A stretch of 64,000 nucleotides of DNA from Rhizobium cauense (GCF_019511525.1 NZ_JAEUAT010000009.1:62001-126000); one strand, 5' to 3'. Counted from the first letter of the stretch, positions 25,526 to 34,500 are shown. A program made the numbers and translations. Notes: generated from the letters alone by a model not told the origin.

Positions 25526-26338
25526 TCAAAGCGGCATCGGCTGCTGCGGAAAGCCGCCGACATGGGTACAAGTGATGGCCGCCTGGTCGCGGCCGTTCTC
25601 CAGGCAGGCAGCAAGCGGGCGGCCGGCGATGAACGCGACCAAGAAGCCGGCGATAAAGCTGTCGCCTGCACCGGTCGTATCAATCACCGTGACCGGTTTG
25701 ATCGCGGTTTCCGCTTTCTCCATCTTATAACGGGCAAGTGCTCCCTCCTCCCCACAGGTGACGACAGCGCAACCAGCACCCGCCGCCAACAGATCGTCGA
25801 GCCTTTGCTCGGCTGCCATGTCTCGCGCACCGGCGGAGGCAAAGGCAACGGTCAGACCTTCGACACCGAGATTTTGCTGATCCGCATTCACAGAAACGTC
25901 CTGGGACAGGCTGACGCCCTCGGCAACAAGGCGTCGGCGTAGCGCGCCACCGTCGTCTATCCAGCCGAGATGCACATGATCCATTGTCTTCAGCACGGCG
26001 AAATCGGCGTCGTTTGGGCGGTAGCCGGCGCAGGCGCCGAAATCCTCGTAGGCTATAATCCGGTCGCCCGAAGGTGCCTGCTCGATGTCCGTATAGGCGG
26101 TAATGCCGGCGCGCACCTGAAGATGGCTTGTTTTGACGCCATTAGCCTCAAGCGCCTTTTTTGTTCGCTCGCCATCGGCATCATCACCCACCGCTCCGAA
26201 ATAGAGGGCGTCGTGACCAAGCCGCGCAAGCTGCACCGCCACGTTAACGGCGTTGCCCCCGACCAGCGACTGGCCCACCGGGGGCTGGAATCGATCGATA
26301 CAGTTGTCGCCGACCGCCGCAAACCGGAACCGCGTCAT
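25526..26338 (-). CDS. frlD: PfkB-family kinase, fructoselysine 6-kinase-like, 270 aa
   Basis: Ribokinase/PfkB fold: N-terminal GDNCIDRF and VGGNAVNVAVQLARLG; C-terminal signature DTTGAGDSFIAGFL with the catalytic Asp. The length is close to Escherichia coli FrlD (about 260 aa). It would phosphorylate the sugar part of a fructosyl-amine at the 6-position. The ATG at 26338 has GAAAGGAGA upstream. It lies behind the FrlB-like deglycase gene, as in frl operons. Substrate identity is inferred from context. Confidence 0.75.
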   Translation of the reverse strand: MTRFRFAAVGDNCIDRFQPPVGQSLVGGNAVNVAVQLARLGHDALYFGAVGDDADGERTKKALEANGVKTSHLQVRAGITAYTDIEQAPSGDRIIAYEDFGACAGYRPNDADFAVLKTMDHVHLGWIDDGGALRRRLVAEGVSLSQDVSVNADQQNLGVEGLTVAFASAGARDMAAEQRLDDLLAAGAGCAVVTCGEEGALARYKMEKAETAIKPVTVIDTTGAGDSFIAGFLVAFIAGRPLAACLENGRDQAAITCTHVGGFPQQPMPL

Positions 26339-26363
26339 GCAATGTCTCCTTTCCAAGAAAAAG

Positions 26364-26396
26364 CAAGGCCGCGAGCCCATCAGCGTCGCGGCCTTG
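26364..26396 (-). terminator. Intra-operon hairpin with T-run
   Basis: An 11-bp stem CAAGGCCGCGA / TCGCGGCCTTG with an 11-nt loop, followed on the minus strand by CTTTTTC. It sits between the deglycase and kinase genes, so may reduce kinase expression. Confidence 0.65.
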
Positions 26397-26416
26397 GCTC
26401 GTCCTTCTACCAGCAA

Positions 26417-27430
26417 TCAGTATGCGACGCGCTTGTAATAGCGACGGGTCGTCAGCGGGTGATTGCGCATGACTTCCAGATGGGCGCTTATGCGCTCCAG
26501 CACGGTTGCCACCAGCACCGGTGAAATAAGCGCGCGAACTTCTGCAGAAATGCCCGGGAGCTCGAATTCGGCGGTATCCAGCACCGTCAGCTTGTTCGTG
26601 TAGTTCGGCACGAAATTCTGAACGCGCTCGGCGAGGGGACGATAGGCATCCTCGCCCTTGAAGAGAATGACGCTGACATCTTTCTCGACCAGTTCGAGCG
26701 TGCCGTGGAAGAAGTCGGATGCGTGGACCGGGCGGGTCCGTATCCACTGCATCTCCTCCAGAATGCACATGCCGTAGTAAAAGGCTTCCGGCCAGACATT
26801 CCCGGCGCCGGTGACGATGTGGTAGTCCGAGCCCGCGAAGGCCTTTGCGTAAGTCTGCGCCTTGCTTTCGAAATTCCGCTTCACTTCCAGGAGTAGAGCC
26901 GGCAGCTGCGTGAGCTCGGTTTTGAGCTGATCGTAGTTGGCGATCTCGCCACGGTGCTTCATGATCGACAGCGCGATGAAGAGCGATTGTAGATAGAAGG
27001 ATTCGCAGGACGTATCGTCTTCAGCGAAGTTCACAAAAACATGGTCGCCACCCTTGCCGAGTGGCGTTTCAACGTGGCCGACCAGCGTCAGGACGGTTGC
27101 GCCGATTTCTTTTAGCTTTGCGAGCAGCGCGACACTTTCCTTCGTCGTGCCTGAAAGCGACGGCATGACCACGATGGACTTTGCCGTCAGATTGGCAGCC
27201 CCACCGATCACGATCTCTGCCGTCAGGTCGATGAAGGCCGGGAATCGCGACTTGCGCTGCAGCAACTGGGCGGCCGGCTGCATCAGGATGCCCGCGCCTC
27301 CGGTGCCCAGGAAAAAGACGTTTTCGGCGCCAGCCTTCAGGCAGGAGCCGACCACATCGTCAAGGCGCTGGGCCAGCCCTACGGCGCCGGACTGGATACG
27401 CAGGAATCGTTGCTCGTCAAAATTTAGCAT
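26417..27430 (-). CDS. frlB: SIS-domain sugar isomerase, FrlB-like deglycase, 337 aa
   Basis: Two SIS domains: FFLGTGGAGILMQPAAQLLQ and VVMPSLSGTTKESVALLAKL in the first; TGAGNVWPEAFYYGMCILEE with HASDFFHGTLELVE in the second. The ending NHPLTTRRYYKRVAY resembles the end of E. coli FrlB (fructoselysine-6-phosphate deglycase). It would split the phosphorylated Amadori compound to glucose-6-phosphate and the amine. The ATG at 27430 has a weak GAGAG upstream. Divergent from the GntR gene, with operator-like sequences between. Confidence 0.78.
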   Translation of the reverse strand: MLNFDEQRFLRIQSGAVGLAQRLDDVVGSCLKAGAENVFFLGTGGAGILMQPAAQLLQRKSRFPAFIDLTAEIVIGGAANLTAKSIVVMPSLSGTTKESVALLAKLKEIGATVLTLVGHVETPLGKGGDHVFVNFAEDDTSCESFYLQSLFIALSIMKHRGEIANYDQLKTELTQLPALLLEVKRNFESKAQTYAKAFAGSDYHIVTGAGNVWPEAFYYGMCILEEMQWIRTRPVHASDFFHGTLELVEKDVSVILFKGEDAYRPLAERVQNFVPNYTNKLTVLDTAEFELPGISAEVRALISPVLVATVLERISAHLEVMRNHPLTTRRYYKRVAY

Positions 27431-27489
27431 AGAACTCTCGTCGTTTGATGACACTGTCGTTTCGGAAATTCGGCATGCCTCTCGAAAGG

Positions 27490-27506
27490 TTGTAAGACAA
27501 CTGACA
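27490..27506 (-). promoter_or_regulatory. Predicted GntR operator (frlB side)
   Basis: TTGTAAGACAACTGACA matches the site at 20466-20482 in 14 of 17 positions, with arms TGT-N-AGA and ACT-N-ACA. It lies 60 nt before the FrlB-like ATG. Another TTGTCAGACA half-site overlaps the GntR start codon (27618), which suggests autoregulation. Confidence 0.55.
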
Positions 27507-27617
27507 TCTTCCTTCGTAGCTGTCAAGTGTCACTGCGCTGAGTGTGGAAGCCGCCTGTACTCCTATCGCCTCGCCCTTCCACGGGTGAGTTGCCCCCCAG
27601 CCTTGACCTGAGGAAAT

Positions 27618-28397
27618 TTGTCAGACAAGAAAAAGGACCGTAGTGGACCCAGAGAGAAAACTCGATTGAACGATTCCATTCGCGATACGCGCACCATCGT
27701 CATCCAGCTCCGTGCCCGTATCGCCGAACTCATTCGCAACGAAGGCCTGAAGCCGGGCGACAAGCTGCCGACCGAAGCCCAACTTACCGAGCGTTTCAAC
27801 GTTTCACGGCCGGCGCTTCGCGAAGCGCTGAAGCTGTTGGAGCAGGAAGGTGAGATCTACGTCGAGCACGGCCGCGGTCGCTTCGTTTCGGCGATCTCCG
27901 CCGTTCAGGTCGACCGCCCCATTACCGTCTTTGAAAGCGTCACCGACATGACGCGCGCCTATGGCTATAAGCCGATCAATAAGGTTCTCTCGATTTCGGA
28001 AGAAATGCCCGATGCGGAGATAGCAAAGCATCTACAGCTCGGCGAGGCGGAACGTGTTATCCGTATCGAGCGCCTGCGCCTCGAGCGTGATGAACCGATA
28101 ATGTACTGCGTTGACTATGTCCCGCGCAGGATTGTTCCGATGCGTCTCTACGATATCGACTGGAGCGGCTCGTTGCTTTCGCTGCTGGGGCAATACAGGC
28201 AGCGTCCGCGCATGTCCTCGGCCACGGTCAGTGCCGTCATGCTTCCCGCACCGGTGGTCGAACGCAACGATCTAAGGGATTTTGGACCCGCCTTGCTTAT
28301 CACCGAGACCTGTTTCAACGAGCTGGGAGTGCCGGTAATCTACGCGATCGACTATCACAGAGGGAGCCACTTCTCCTTCAGCCTTGTACGCAAATAG
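27618..28397 (+). CDS. GntR/HutC-family transcription regulator, 259 aa
   Basis: A winged helix-turn-helix (LRARIAELIRNEGLKPGDKL...TERFNVSRPALREAL, about residues 30-80) is followed by a UTRA-type ligand-binding domain (MYCVDYVPRRIVP...TETCFNELGVPVIYAIDYHRG). HutC-type members often sense sugar amines or phosphosugars. The TTG at 27618 has GAGG 5 nt upstream; a TTG at 27666 is an alternative. Likely represses the Amadori importer and catabolic genes until substrate appears (FrlR-like). Confidence 0.85.
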   Translation: MSDKKKDRSGPREKTRLNDSIRDTRTIVIQLRARIAELIRNEGLKPGDKLPTEAQLTERFNVSRPALREALKLLEQEGEIYVEHGRGRFVSAISAVQVDRPITVFESVTDMTRAYGYKPINKVLSISEEMPDAEIAKHLQLGEAERVIRIERLRLERDEPIMYCVDYVPRRIVPMRLYDIDWSGSLLSLLGQYRQRPRMSSATVSAVMLPAPVVERNDLRDFGPALLITETCFNELGVPVIYAIDYHRGSHFSFSLVRK

Positions 28398-28754
28398 AAC
28401 AGCTGCGGCCTGAGCACCAGCGGCCTATCTGCAAATCGCGCCGGTGCGCTTCGAGTATAGCTATCGCGCGACAGGTGGAGTTCCTGTTTCCGAACCTGTT
28501 TTTTCGCGCAGTAGGCGGCGGCTTGTGTAACCTAAGCCTGTCGCCTGAGCTTTGCCAATTTTGTCCCAGAGGGCAAATTGCGCGAAGCAATGGAAAGCAT
28601 CGAGCCGGTAGCGATCGCGCCAGGAACGATTTCGATCTCCTTGTCGCACTCGGGGCGGACCCGGTACCCGACTGAGCCAACAATTAGTCTCGCTATCGAG
28701 AAAGGCGATTTCTACGGCTCCGCTCTTGTCCTCAACGGGGAGCCCGCCTGACGA
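28398..28754. other. Intergenic, no supported gene
   Basis: A plus-strand frame ending at 28751 (KLREAMESIEPVAIAPGTIS) looks protein-like but has no upstream start or Shine-Dalgarno. Possibly a relic. Confidence 0.3.
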
Positions 28755-28958
28755 TCAATCGGCTTGCCAGTCGTTAGACGGCTCTTCGACCTCTCCAGGA
28801 TCGTCGGCCGGGTCGGGATCCTTCTTGTAGGAGACCCTCAACGCTTCGATCTCTTCGCTGATCGCGTCATAGACCTCGGAGTGCCTAGCGCCGAGAAGAC
28901 AAGATCATCGAAAGCTCTCGAGCTTGAGCCGCAGGTCGTCGCGCCAGTTGCCGTTCAT
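28755..28958 (-). pseudogene. Small acidic protein with internal stop
   Basis: ATG at 28958 (GGAGCAACGG upstream) overlaps the stop of the preceding gene, the usual sign of coupled translation. It reads NWRDDLRLKLESFR, then TGA, then continues in the same frame as HSEVYDAISEEIEALRVSYK to 28755. Two compensating shifts in the middle would give a smooth reading. Probably a recently damaged small gene. Confidence 0.45.
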
Positions 28959-29167
28959 GGCCGTTGCTCCGTTCGCAGACGGGCGCCATGGCACAGAAGG
29001 ATCCAAGTCGGGCAGTGCTGGCGCGAAGCGCTGACCATCAGATTCGTAGGCTCGTCCGGTTCGGTATCGAGTAAGGCTTCATCGCCCGGGACACGGTCGG
29101 GATCTCTAGGTGGCGTTTCGATCGGCAGCGTGGGAAGTGGGACGATTGGCTCGTCAGGAAATGACAT
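28955..29167 (-). CDS. Small acidic Pro-rich protein, 70 aa
   Basis: ATG at 29167 with AAGGAG 7 nt upstream. Rich in Pro, Asp and Glu (PDEPIVPLPTLPIETPPRDP) with a less regular end. Unknown. It follows the DUF2934 gene by 26 bp and overlaps the next small gene, so the three likely form one stress operon. Confidence 0.5.
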   Translation of the reverse strand: MSFPDEPIVPLPTLPIETPPRDPDRVPGDEALLDTEPDEPTNLMVSASRQHCPTWILLCHGARLRTEQRP

Positions 29168-29193
29168 GGCTAACTCCTTCTCAATCGCACAAC

Positions 29194-29433
29194 TTAGTCG
29201 GGCGCGACCGTCGACGGTGGCCGCACGTCCGGTCCAGGTGCCTTTCTGCGGCGCTTCCCGTTGAATTCGTCTGAAGCATTCTGGTTTGCCTCGGTGACCT
29301 CGTCGGCTTGACGTCCGGTCTCGGCATGCGGCTCTTCCGCACGCCGCCAATGGTCCTCGTGCTTGCCGTCGGGGCGCCCTTCATCCTCCCAGATCCGGTA
29401 GGCTCGCTCGCGTCTTTCTTGGTCAGTGTCCAT
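29194..29433 (-). CDS. DUF2934 protein, 79 aa
   Basis: The DUF2934 signature lies near the N-terminus (RAYRIWEDEGRPDGKHEDHW), then a charged disordered tail. The family is common and stress-linked in rhizobia; biochemical role unknown. The ATG at 29433 has GGAGGAG 6 nt upstream. An EcfG-like promoter lies 29 nt before it, as for DUF2934 genes elsewhere. First gene of a small operon. Confidence 0.8.
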   Translation of the reverse strand: MDTDQERRERAYRIWEDEGRPDGKHEDHWRRAEEPHAETGRQADEVTEANQNASDEFNGKRRRKAPGPDVRPPSTVAPD

Positions 29434-29461
29434 TCTCGCTCCTCCGTATAGCCGGGAGATA

Positions 29462-29486
29462 AACCAGGCCAGAGCGCCTCTGTTCC
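29462..29486 (-). promoter_or_regulatory. EcfG-like promoter (DUF2934 gene)
   Basis: On the minus strand GGAAC (29486-29482), 16 bp, GGTT (29465-29462). Confidence 0.5.
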
Positions 29487-29645
29487 ACGCTGCCAGATGA
29501 CACTTCGGTGAATACCGCTCGATCGCACCTTGGCCAAGGATTGCGCGGCCGCCGCGAGCCCCAGAGCGCCGAGCGAGCGCGTCGGTGACTATGTTTTCCT
29601 CGTGTTCGCGGCCGACGGGGATCCGCAATGATCTACAGAGATATC

Positions 29646-30803
29646 TCAGCTGGCCGTTCCCCGATCCGAGGGCAGCGCTGTCGTAACGAGCAATGCCGCG
29701 ACCACGAGTGGGATCACGATGCCATAGGACATGCGGATCCCAAGGTGCTCGGCTATGAAGCCAAGGACCGGTGGACCTGCAAAAAACACCAGGAAAGTTG
29801 TCTGGCCGAGTGACGCAACGTTGACCGACGCGGCGCGATCGGTTCGTTGCGCGGCCGCCGATATCGCCAAAGGATAGACTGATGAGCAGCCGATCCCGGT
29901 CAAGCAAAAGCCAATAAGGGCGAAATAGGGATGAGGCGCCGTTGCCACGGTGACGAGCCCTGCCACAGTCACGGTCAGAAGTGCGCGTGCGACCTGGCGA
30001 GGGCTAAACCGGTCGACGAGCGGATCCATGGAGAGCCGCCCGATAGCAATCGCAAGCGAGAACAACGTGACGCCGAGTCCGGCGGCGAAGGGCTCGGCCG
30101 CGAAGACGTCTCGCATATAGATAGTTGACCAATCGACGCTAGCGCCCTCCGCTAGAAGCGGTGCGCCGCCTATGAGGCAGAGCGGCAGAAGACCAAATCT
30201 CGGAAACGCAAATGCCGAAGCGCCACCGGACTGGGCGCGATGTCTCGGTGGAGCGGGTACAATGCCCCAGAACACGATTGATCCACTGATTACGACAGCG
30301 AAGAGCACCAGCGCGGAATGAAGTTCGAGCGGCACTCCAACCTGCCGCATCCAGGCAGCGATCAGCGCTGTCAGAAAAAATCCGACGCTCCACATGCCGT
30401 GGGCACGGCTCATGATGCGATACCCGAGCAATGCCTCCCGCCTATCCGTCTCAAGATTGGCGTTGACTTCGAAAGCGCCGGTCAACACACCGCCGGCGAA
30501 AAATAGAGGCACAGCGGCGAGGGCCGATGGCATCCATGGGATCAATGCGAAAAACGAGGCCGCACCGAAAACCGTGATAAAGGCCGTCGAGCGCACACCT
30601 AGCCGCTCGATGAGGCCGATCGAAAAGGTGAGACCGCAGAGAACGCCAGTCGATAACACCGCAAGCAACAGCCCAAGTTCGGCTTTGGTGAGAGAGAATT
30701 TCAGCTGGATATCTGGCAGACGAGCGACCAGCGCGCCGAGCGAGAAAGCGACGGCGAACTGAATGAAGAATATGCGATGGTGTTGTTTCATCTCGTCGGT
30801 CAA
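29646..30803 (-). CDS. MFS transporter, 385 aa
   Basis: Twelve predicted membrane segments, with a GALVARLPDIQLKFSLTKAE loop near the start and RLGVRSTAFITVFGAASF between helices 2 and 3. This is typical of the small YbjJ-like MFS group, whose substrates are unknown. The ATG at 30803 (start TDEMKQHH) lacks a strong Shine-Dalgarno. Stands alone. Confidence 0.85.
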   Translation of the reverse strand: MTDEMKQHHRIFFIQFAVAFSLGALVARLPDIQLKFSLTKAELGLLLAVLSTGVLCGLTFSIGLIERLGVRSTAFITVFGAASFFALIPWMPSALAAVPLFFAGGVLTGAFEVNANLETDRREALLGYRIMSRAHGMWSVGFFLTALIAAWMRQVGVPLELHSALVLFAVVISGSIVFWGIVPAPPRHRAQSGGASAFAFPRFGLLPLCLIGGAPLLAEGASVDWSTIYMRDVFAAEPFAAGLGVTLFSLAIAIGRLSMDPLVDRFSPRQVARALLTVTVAGLVTVATAPHPYFALIGFCLTGIGCSSVYPLAISAAAQRTDRAASVNVASLGQTTFLVFFAGPPVLGFIAEHLGIRMSYGIVIPLVVAALLVTTALPSDRGTAS

Positions 30804-31059
30804 CCACTGTCCTGGAAATCAATTCGGGTTAGAATGTCCGAGCGGTCGAATAAGTTCATCGACAGCGCGGAAGAGGCTGGCCGTTGATCATTGACGTCAG
30901 TTTGCGAGCTGGGCACCGTTTGCCTGGTAGCGAATTGCGATATGGCGACCTTCTTTTGACCAGTGAGGATATACCACGACCGAAAGACGACGCCTGACTG
31001 CAGTCATTCCGTGTAACGACCTTGCTGCATCGGAGGCGTTTTATGGCCCCAGGGATTTC

Positions 31060-31330
31060 GCAGCGATCCGGACGGCGTCGACTATGGCGACTACATCATT
31101 TTAACCAATGAAGCTGGCGCGGATATTCACTTGACGAAGGCGGCAGAGGATTGGCTGGTGCCGGGAACGAGCCCCTTCGGGATCTATTTCTATACTGATG
31201 ATGTCGAGGAAATCGCCTAGCGGCTTGAAGCAAATGGAAACTTTTGCAGGACCGCTGAAGCAACCATGGCACAGTTCGCGGTCTCGGATCCGGACGAACA
31301 TCTGGTTCGCGTGGCCGCGCTATTGGCTGA
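31060..31330 (+). pseudogene. VOC/glyoxalase-family relic
   Basis: Plus-strand reading gives DGVDYGDYIILTNEAGADIH, GTSPFGIYFYTDDVEEIA, then an in-frame TAG at 31218. A frameshift follows before AQFAVSDPDEHLVRVAAL. These are the core strands of a VOC protein (bleomycin-resistance/glyoxalase fold). No start is visible. Non-functional. Confidence 0.6.
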
Positions 31331-31949
31331 CCGACAACGGCCAGCATGCTCCTCGGAACGGCGTTGCTCCGATATCCTTGTCTCTATGGAGCCGCCACCC
31401 AGCGTTTGCAAACGGCCGTCTCCGTCGTGCGATAGGTCCGGAACCCAAAATACCTGGGCCGCCAGGTTCGACGATCCGATGAACGAAGATGTGAGGACAT
31501 CAAGGAGGATTGAACTCCGCGCAAGCGGCCTTCAACCAGCCAAGGAACGGCAAGAGGCGTCCGATAACATGACGAAGGTCGCTCGCTGGGCGAGGTGGGG
31601 CTTGCTCCCGAAGGCGAGGAAAAGCTCCGAGACGGCCGGAGGAAGAGGGACCCGTGCAGCCTCCACCGAGTGAGTAGGTGGCCCAAAGCTTCTCCTCGGA
31701 AGCCAAACTGACAATGCTGTCAATTGTTCCAGCCCTAGGTCGCGCCGGCTAAGAGCGCCCCAAAACTAGATCTCGCTTTGCAATGTCAGACGACCACCTA
31801 TTCCGCCGGACCGTAGCAGCACCGCGCCACTGGGAACAGCCCGCTGAATTCCAGTTAAGAGGACCGCTATCCTTCACGCCACGCCGGGCGGGTGCAAGCT
31901 GACTACAAGGCCGCTGAGATTTTCGTCCCTTCTGCAAATATGCAAAGAA
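31331..31949. other. Non-coding / relic region
   Basis: Around 31540-31610 lies a decayed copy of the small gene at 19724 (QEASDNMTKVAR, DNA AGGCGTCCGATAACA shared). Otherwise no gene is seen. Confidence 0.4.
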
Positions 31950-32183
31950 TTAGTGCGCACGCTTCTTACTTTCATACCTGTTAAGAATGTCAGCGATGGT
32001 GACCGCTTCCTCGCGGGAGAGATCATCCAGAAGCAGCCCTTCCAACTCGAAAGGGCGCGCCAGAAAAATGTCGATGACCGCGAAGCGATCGGGAAAGGCA
32101 ACGCTGTCCCGAACTTGAAAACGGACTTGTGAACGAACATCCACCATCTCCGGATTATCCCACGTACGCGGTAATGCCGCCAT
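31950..32183 (-). CDS. Hypothetical protein, 77 aa
   Basis: Acidic, strand- and helix-mixed (QVRFQVRDSVAFPDRFAVID, LLDDLSREEAVTIADILNRY). Not recognised. The ATG at 32183 has a poor Shine-Dalgarno; a longer frame reaches 32309. The composition is coding-like. Confidence 0.4.
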   Translation of the reverse strand: MAALPRTWDNPEMVDVRSQVRFQVRDSVAFPDRFAVIDIFLARPFELEGLLLDDLSREEAVTIADILNRYESKKRAH

Positions 32184-32402
32184 GACTTCGATCAAGATCG
32201 CGACCCGCCTGAGAGGCTCGTGGCGATATCGGAAACAATGGAAGAATGGACGTTCTTCCAACAAACATCGCGAGCCACGCCAAGAGTACGAAAGCCGCTC
32301 GCCCGCCATCCCAAGCTAAAGGATGGCTCGCGATTGTACATCGGACCGAAGTCTAGTCCTCCGCGAGACGAAGGTCGCGTCTCGTTACCCACGTAGTACA
32401 TC

Positions 32403-32446
32403 AGACTGAAGTCTGACTGTCAGAAGCCCACTTCCTCGCACATGTT
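32403..32446 (+). promoter_or_regulatory. Palindrome plus weak EcfG-like promoter
   Basis: AGACTGAAGTCT (32403-32414), 7 bp, AGAAG (32422-32426), 16 bp, TGTT (32443-32446), then ATG at 32473. A further palindrome-like site GGACCGAAGTCT is at 32343-32354. The -35 is poor, but all spacings match the other three composite promoters. Confidence 0.45.
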
Positions 32447-32472
32447 ACCATTGATGATTGGGAGGAAGGCCA

Positions 32473-32652
32473 ATGCCACGCGGCAACGACGATGGTAACA
32501 TCGACCGGCGGCCGAAAGGTCGCAGCTTTGGTCGCCGTACCGTCTGGAGTTTCATCATTATTTCAGTGCTGCTCCTGGTCGTAGGCGCCTACGGTCTCAC
32601 GACCATGTTGAACGCGGTCTTTGTAGCGCCGGAAAGCACTAATCAGAATTGA
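32473..32652 (+). CDS. Small membrane protein, 59 aa
   Basis: A basic N-terminus and one membrane segment (SFIIISVLLLVVGAYGLTTM), with a short outside tail. The ATG at 32473 has GGAGGAA 7 nt upstream. Preceded by a palindrome-type composite promoter, so probably expressed under the same stress as the DUF1236 and BON genes. Confidence 0.6.
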   Translation: MPRGNDDGNIDRRPKGRSFGRRTVWSFIIISVLLLVVGAYGLTTMLNAVFVAPESTNQN

Positions 32653-32805
32653 TCAACTCAATCGCCGGTGAATGGAAACTAGGGAGTCTCGAGTTTACTC
32701 GGCTGTAGCAGATTAATGACGGATAGAGATCGCATGGCTATCCGCCGCAAATCAGTTCGTCGTGCCCCTGCTCGGTGACCTCGTCTCGCCCTGCGGTGAC
32801 CGTTT

Positions 32806-33456
32806 TTACTCGTCAGGCGTTATCGGCTGGGGCCGTTTCAGGGAAGCGCGGATTTGATCGATTTTCCCCTCTTCCTCGCCAACCCCCAGGATGGTCTTGG
32901 CCCGATCGAGAACAACGGGGCTGACTTCGCCGCTCCTGGTAGCTGATGCCAGCGCATCCTCCAGAGCCTCATCGCCGAGAATTGGATCATGGACAGAGGG
33001 CTCCGTTCCGTTATCCAGCTCGTATTGCGCATAAGCCATAGCATAGGCTGCGACCGCCGCCATGCGGGGATCGGATGTATGCATGTAGGCCCGATAGTTT
33101 CGGTTGAGCGAGTTGAGACCCGCGAGCTGTGCCGAGGTAGTTTTCTCGCGCGTGGCAACTGTCGACTTGTTGCCCTTTGTGGATTGCGCCTTGCTTCCGG
33201 CATCACTCGACTTTCCCTTGAGCCCACCCTGCGATTTCCCATTGCCCGGCTGACGAGATCCATCGGCTTTGCTATTGCTGTTGCCGCCGCCGTGGTTGCC
33301 GCTATTGCCTTGGCCACCACCATTCCCGCCGCCGTTGCCGCCCCCATTGCCTCCGCTCTTAGCCAAGGCGCTTATATCGAAACCGGCGGTCCCAATTGGG
33401 CCAGCGGCGGCAGCGACGGAAAATGCCGCGATAGATGCCAGGGTTAAAATACGCAT
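32806..33456 (-). CDS. Secreted Gly/Asn-rich protein, 216 aa
   Basis: A signal peptide (ILTLASIAAFSVAAAAG) precedes a run of GGNGGGNGGG repeats (about residues 34-58), a basic polar linker, and a helical C-terminal domain (ARMAAVAAYAMAYAQYELD-like region; VVLDRAKTILGVGEEEGKI). The function is unknown; the helical end suggests a folded domain. The ATG at 33456 has TTGGAGGAAG upstream. Paired palindromes (33528 and 33550) lie 72-105 nt upstream. Confidence 0.65.
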   Translation of the reverse strand: MRILTLASIAAFSVAAAAGPIGTAGFDISALAKSGGNGGGNGGGNGGGQGNSGNHGGGNSNSKADGSRQPGNGKSQGGLKGKSSDAGSKAQSTKGNKSTVATREKTTSAQLAGLNSLNRNYRAYMHTSDPRMAAVAAYAMAYAQYELDNGTEPSVHDPILGDEALEDALASATRSGEVSPVVLDRAKTILGVGEEEGKIDQIRASLKRPQPITPDE

Positions 33457-33527
33457 TGCTTCCTCCAAATTGCATTGTTGTGCTTCGATGCTATCGAAGA
33501 TAGAGGAAGGCGACCGAGAAAAGCATC

Positions 33528-33561
33528 GGGCCGAAGTCTGAAATGGACAGGACTTAGGTCG
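33528..33561 (-). promoter_or_regulatory. Paired palindromes, 22 bp apart
   Basis: GGGCCGAAGTCT (33528-33539) and GGACTTAGGTCG (33550-33561): same period as the pairs at 3199 and 17828. No EcfG-like -35/-10 follows at the usual distance, so another promoter may be used for the 33456 gene. Confidence 0.5.
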
Positions 33562-33704
33562 TACCTCAATCACATGGGTTCACTTATCACGCTGAGGTCG
33601 GCGATCTTACTTTCGGCCGATGTTACGGCGTATGGCTCTTCTCCATGCGCGATTCAGCCAAATAGCGACAAAGAAATGGTGCCGACGATGCAATAGAGGC
33701 TAAC

Positions 33705-34500
33705 ATGCTAAGCGTAGCCAACGAGAACAGTGAGCTTATCCGTTTGAGGGTGCCTGCCACAGCCAAGGCTAAGCTCGTGCAAACTGCAGCGCTTCGGAAT
33801 TCCGATCCGACGAACCTCGGCAAGCAGTCCGCGTGCGAGAAGCAGAGGCTGTGATTGAAGCGTCTCCGAGACGATCAAGGTGTCAAAGCGCGATCATCTT
33901 CACATTCTTGAGCTTCTGGAAATCCTCCCAAACCCACCGCCAAGCTGCGCGCGGCGATTGCCGGTTTGCCTGACAGCCTATGACCTTCCATGCTTGGCAT
34001 GAGGAACCGATCGCAAAGTCTCAAGATCGCGCAGCCTTCGACTACGGCGACGGTCAGATGAACGACTTCCTGGTCCGCTTTGCCCGTCAGAGCCATGAGC
34101 AAAATGCCTCCAAGACCTTACTGTCGACGACGCAGTGCCGGACCGCATTCTGGGGTTCTATCGATCGCGCTTCAGCAGTCGAGCAAGCACCTGTGTCCCA
34201 TACGCGGTCCTACCCGCCATGATGTGCCGGGCTTCACGCTTGCGCGACTGGATACCGCGCGGTTGCTGGGCAGGGGCTGGGAGGCAGCTCCTAGCCGCCG
34301 CAGCACTCCGCTGCCTGCGACTTGCAGGAGAGAGCGGGGACTTCCACTAATAATTGACGCTAAAGACGAGCGCCGCGCCGACTTTCTGGCCCTGTTTTGC
34401 CGCCGAATGAGTGTCGAATGGCTTGACGGCGCAAAGCAGCGACGCCACCACTTGGCAAAATCTCCTCCTCGACGCACCACGTGCCGCGCATCATCGACGC
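33705..34500 (+). pseudogene. Decayed RHH (DUF1778)-GNAT toxin-antitoxin locus
   Basis: The antitoxin start is clear (ATG 33705, AGAGG upstream): ELIRLRVPATAKAKLVQTAA. A shift and a stop at 33852 follow, then REAEAVIEAS, IKVSKRDHLHILELLE and KLRAAIAGLPDSL in other frames, ending at TGA. The toxin starts by overlap at ATG 33980: FDYGDGQMNDFLVRFARQSH, then broken pieces (PDRILGFY, VPGFTLARLD, RQLLAAAALRCLRLA, LIIDAKDERRADF). Both genes have several frameshifts. The order and overlap are those of TacA-TacT modules. Confidence 0.75.
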
